DNA of 64,000 nucleotides from an uncultured Ruminiclostridium sp. (GTDB taxonomy: Bacteria > Bacillota > Clostridia > Oscillospirales > Ruminococcaceae). The notes beneath the pieces were generated by a model. The model ran no database searches. It was given only the letters and a program-made list of their open reading frames with translations, and had not been told where the DNA came from. The translations under genes and the position numbers were made by a program. The stretch covers positions 68,754-132,753 of the forward strand of contig CAKSFR010000007.1 in NCBI GenBank assembly GCA_934454635.1, written 5' to 3'. Of this stretch, positions 62,036 through 64,000 are shown in pieces; position 1 is the stretch's first letter; each line of letters opens with the position of its first letter.

Positions 62036-62054
62036 TATTGGGATATGGTACAAT
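62026..62054 (+). promoter_or_regulatory. Promoter of the acetyltransferase gene
   Basis: TTGACT (62026-62031) and TACAAT (62049-62054), 17 bases apart. Confidence 0.65.
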
Positions 62055-62113
62055 GAAGAAAAATATGTTGAGTTTATCTGCTTGACAAATCGGAATTTGA
62101 AAGAAGATTTTTC

Positions 62114-62599
62114 ATGGAAATTAGATATATCGATCAAGATGATAATTTACTGGAAATAAGCAACATATATGAGTGCAGTTGGAAGTTTGCTTATAAAGAT
62201 ATAATCCCACAGAATTATCTTGACAGCATCCCTAAAGGTTGTTGGGCAAACAGCATAACGAAAGATGGCATGACCAATCTTGTATTGATTAAAAATGAAA
62301 TTGCTATCGGCACTGCGAGTTTCTGTAAATCAAGATGGGAACAGTATAATAACTATGGTGAAATAGTGTCAATATATTTTTTGCCGGATTATATGGGAAA
62401 AGGATATGGGAATCTTCTTTTAAAAAAATGCATTGAAGATTTAAAAAATCTCGGTTATGACAAAATCCTTTTGTGGGTTTTAGAAGATAATCTGAGAGCA
62501 AGAAAGTTTTATGAAAATAATGGATTTGTTTGTTCTTACGAATACCTTAACGATAATATCGGAGGTAAAGAATTAAGAGAAGTCATGTACACATATTAA
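62114..62599 (+). CDS. GNAT family N-acetyltransferase
   Basis: A 161-residue protein with a single GNAT domain: VSIYFLPDYMGKGYGNLLLKK carries the acetyl-CoA loop (about residue 95), followed by DKILLWVLEDNLRARKFYEN and NGF, the usual end of the fold. The gene is much more AT-rich than the chromosome around it, which suggests recent transfer. It lies between the cas operon and the conjugation remnant. Substrate unknown. Confidence 0.88.
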   Translation: MEIRYIDQDDNLLEISNIYECSWKFAYKDIIPQNYLDSIPKGCWANSITKDGMTNLVLIKNEIAIGTASFCKSRWEQYNNYGEIVSIYFLPDYMGKGYGNLLLKKCIEDLKNLGYDKILLWVLEDNLRARKFYENNGFVCSYEYLNDNIGGKELREVMYTY

Positions 62600-62841
62600 A
62601 TGACAAATCGGTATTGATAATTTGTGTGATTGACGACCCTCTTTTATTTTATTGGAAGCATAATTCGCAGCACTTCAACGGGTACTGTGATTTTTTTCTG
62701 CCTAAATCATCTTCATACGCATATCATATTCAAACCCTGCAAATGTTGAATTTGTCAGCGCAAATACGGATCTCGCGCGATAAGTGCCGCTTGATAAGCC
62801 GCTTTTTGAGTTGACGACATAAATATAGCTCGGGATAGATG

Positions 62842-63609
62842 TTACATTTTCTGTTCAAAACCCTGCTCGGATATATCCTCGCTCGCTTCAAATTCAATAG
62901 ACAAGTAATGTCGTATTCTCGCTTCTTCGACTTCCGCGACAAGCTCCGCGAAAGGCTGTAGATCACGCTCCACAGCGTATTTATCGAGAGTGTCGTAATA
63001 TCGTATTCTGTTTTCGGTTCGGATATTGATCGGTAAAAACCCCGCGCTCATCAGCTGATAGTTCATGATCAGCCGCGAAGTTCTGCCGTTGACGTCCGGA
63101 AACGGATGAATACGCACAAACTCCGCGTGCGTCCACGCCGCAAGCTCCACGGGATCAATTTCTGTCTTATTTTGCAGCTCATAATAAAAGTATTTTATCT
63201 GAGAATACATTTCATTCGGCGACGGGGGAGTGTGCGAAGCTCCCCTTATTGCGACATCATGATTGCGATATATACCGCCCTGCATTATGTTTTCCATAAG
63301 GATTTCATGAAAATCCTTAATGAGATTTTCGTCCAAAGGGGAACCATCGGCGATTTTTTCTTTCGCGTAGTTGAATGCTTTGTTATGGTTTGTGACTTCA
63401 TAGATCTCGCGCAGAGTTTTTCCTCCTACAGAGATCCCGTCTTCAATGATTGCCTTGGTTTCAATCAGCGTGAGAGTATTGCCTTCCATCGCAGTCGAAT
63501 GATGCGCGTATTCTATATCGAAGGATTGTTCAAAACTCTCCAATACACTTTTGGGTATATTTCGGGAATTGAGTTGATCCATCAGTTTCCGGATATATGA
63601 AAAGTCCAT
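62842..63609 (-). CDS. Fic domain protein with N-terminal inhibitory helix
   Basis: A 255-residue protein started at ATG 63609 (MDFSYIRKLMDQLN), behind AGAGGTGG; GTG 63618 is within that site. The Fic core is HPFPDVNGRTSR, with Val where most members have Gly or Ala. The inhibitory motif (S/T)xxxE(G/N) is present as STAMEGN near residue 40, so it is a class II, self-restrained Fic protein. Such enzymes transfer AMP to target proteins. A toxin or housekeeping role cannot be told. It sits where the VirB4 gene of the conjugation module would be expected. Confidence 0.9.
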   Translation of the reverse strand: MDFSYIRKLMDQLNSRNIPKSVLESFEQSFDIEYAHHSTAMEGNTLTLIETKAIIEDGISVGGKTLREIYEVTNHNKAFNYAKEKIADGSPLDENLIKDFHEILMENIMQGGIYRNHDVAIRGASHTPPSPNEMYSQIKYFYYELQNKTEIDPVELAAWTHAEFVRIHPFPDVNGRTSRLIMNYQLMSAGFLPINIRTENRIRYYDTLDKYAVERDLQPFAELVAEVEEARIRHYLSIEFEASEDISEQGFEQKM

Positions 63610-63667
63610 TTGCTCCACCTCTTTCTTTTATTATACAATATCAGGCAAGAAATATCAAGTGGGTTTT

Positions 63668-63937
63668 TCATAACCTCCACCTAAATTCCTGCTGTTCCAC
63701 AAAGAAATACCTCACGGCATATTTGAGGAAATCCAGAATACTGGTGTCCTCGAACCGTATCGCCAGAAACGCGTAGGCGAGCGTTATCACAAGCGGGATC
63801 GAAAATCCCGTCTGCGCAAACGCGAACACGGCGATCAGTGCGCCGATCCCAATCATGGCGAGATCTTTCAGCCGCCACAGGAACAGCATCGGCGCCGCTT
63901 TGAGATTATCGGGATAAATGTACAATCGTCCAGACAT
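63668..63937 (-). CDS. PrgI family conjugation membrane protein
   Basis: An 89-residue protein that starts MSGRLYIYPDNLKAAPMLFL, has two hydrophobic segments (GIGALIAVFAFAQTG and SIPLVITLAYAFLAI) and ends YFFVEQQEFRWRL. This is the PrgI/TcpE-like small membrane component of Gram-positive conjugative elements, normally followed by a VirB4 ATPase. Here a Fic gene follows, so the module is broken or rearranged at this point. The start overlaps the end of the upstream membrane protein. Confidence 0.8.
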   Translation of the reverse strand: MSGRLYIYPDNLKAAPMLFLWRLKDLAMIGIGALIAVFAFAQTGFSIPLVITLAYAFLAIRFEDTSILDFLKYAVRYFFVEQQEFRWRL

Positions 63938-64000
63938 ACATCGGCGCGGTTAGCGTGAAAACAAGACACGCGAAAAGAATCGCGGGAGCCGCCCATTCGA
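63906..64000 (-). CDS. C-terminal end of a membrane protein, probably VirB6/TrbL-like (partial)
   Basis: The minus-strand frame entering from the right edge gives 30 residues (EWAAPAILFACLVFTLTAP then MYVWTIVHLSR) and stops at 63906. It is hydrophobic like a last membrane helix and overlaps prgI by 32 bases. In conjugative elements the gene before prgI encodes the VirB6-like channel protein, which fits. Confidence 0.4.
   Translation of the reverse strand, partial: EWAAPAILFACLVFTLTAPMYVWTIVHLSR

Noticed and set aside
1-64000. tRNA, rRNA or insertion sequence genes
   Set aside because: I looked through the gaps between genes and saw no cloverleaf tRNA with a CCA/anticodon layout, no rRNA segments and no intact transposase. 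The cloverleaf repeats have perfect stems and triloops and are not tRNA-like.

Overview
This window is a piece of a Firmicutes chromosome, most likely a gut-type anaerobic clostridium of the Oscillospirales/Ruminococcus kind. The evidence is spore-associated GerW, scpAB beside rluB and a D,D-carboxypeptidase, Rex with AdhE, a sensory-type [FeFe] hydrogenase, a Na+-pumping decarboxylase, and lipoproteins with Thr/Glu-rich linkers. Gene families and local order were recognised by eye. No database search was possible, so the genus is an inference.

Layout. 1-3610: a sugar isomerase cut by the left edge, a PadR regulator with a membrane partner, and a small lipoprotein whose promoter resembles the padR promoter. 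3692-10090: carB alone, then an ABC importer operon (TM1266-type regulator, binding protein, permease, ATPase) behind a long leader with an attenuator-like hairpin. 10423-13736: a CDP-alcohol phosphatidyltransferase, an SGNH hydrolase with a double acetyltransferase, and a lipoprotein tyrosine phosphatase. 13805-21348: a redox block read in one direction: rex, adhE, a small kinase, two thioredoxin-like 2Fe-2S ferredoxins, a PAS-containing [FeFe] hydrogenase and a SpoIIE-type phosphatase. 21499-26163: phosphodiesterase, LysR regulator, decarboxylase beta and gamma/delta subunits without alpha, and rpsF-ssb-rpsR. 26214-31618: a long housekeeping run (M50 protease, scpA, scpB, DUF2953, gerW, D,D-carboxypeptidase, rluB). 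31721-39787: DNA glycosylase, a 49-residue small protein, CapA and VanY-like lipoproteins, tcdA, pnp, rpsO, corA. 39867-46978: a two-component system next to the FtsX-type ABC transporter it probably controls, then a small membrane protein and a ketopantoate reductase-like protein.

47163-61691 is a complete type I-C CRISPR-Cas locus. The cas3-cas5-cas8c-cas7-cas4-cas1-cas2 operon runs leftward into a leader and an array that I counted by hand as 102 repeats and 101 spacers. A nested Cas11c start with an ideal ribosome binding site lies inside cas8c. The array holds a three-spacer segmental duplication marked by a variant repeat, one protospacer sampled twice with different ends, and two pairs of partly overlapping spacers. 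61692-64000 is an accessory edge with a gene remnant, an AT-rich acetyltransferase, a Fic protein and the broken end of a conjugation module (PrgI).

The least expected feature is a family of GC-rich elements at 2842, 7213, 43158 and 43266. Each folds, on paper, into a three- or four-way cloverleaf: the outer stem shares the core GCGCACG/CGTGCGC, while the inner arms differ in sequence but always carry a three-base loop closed by C and G. All lie just 3' of genes.
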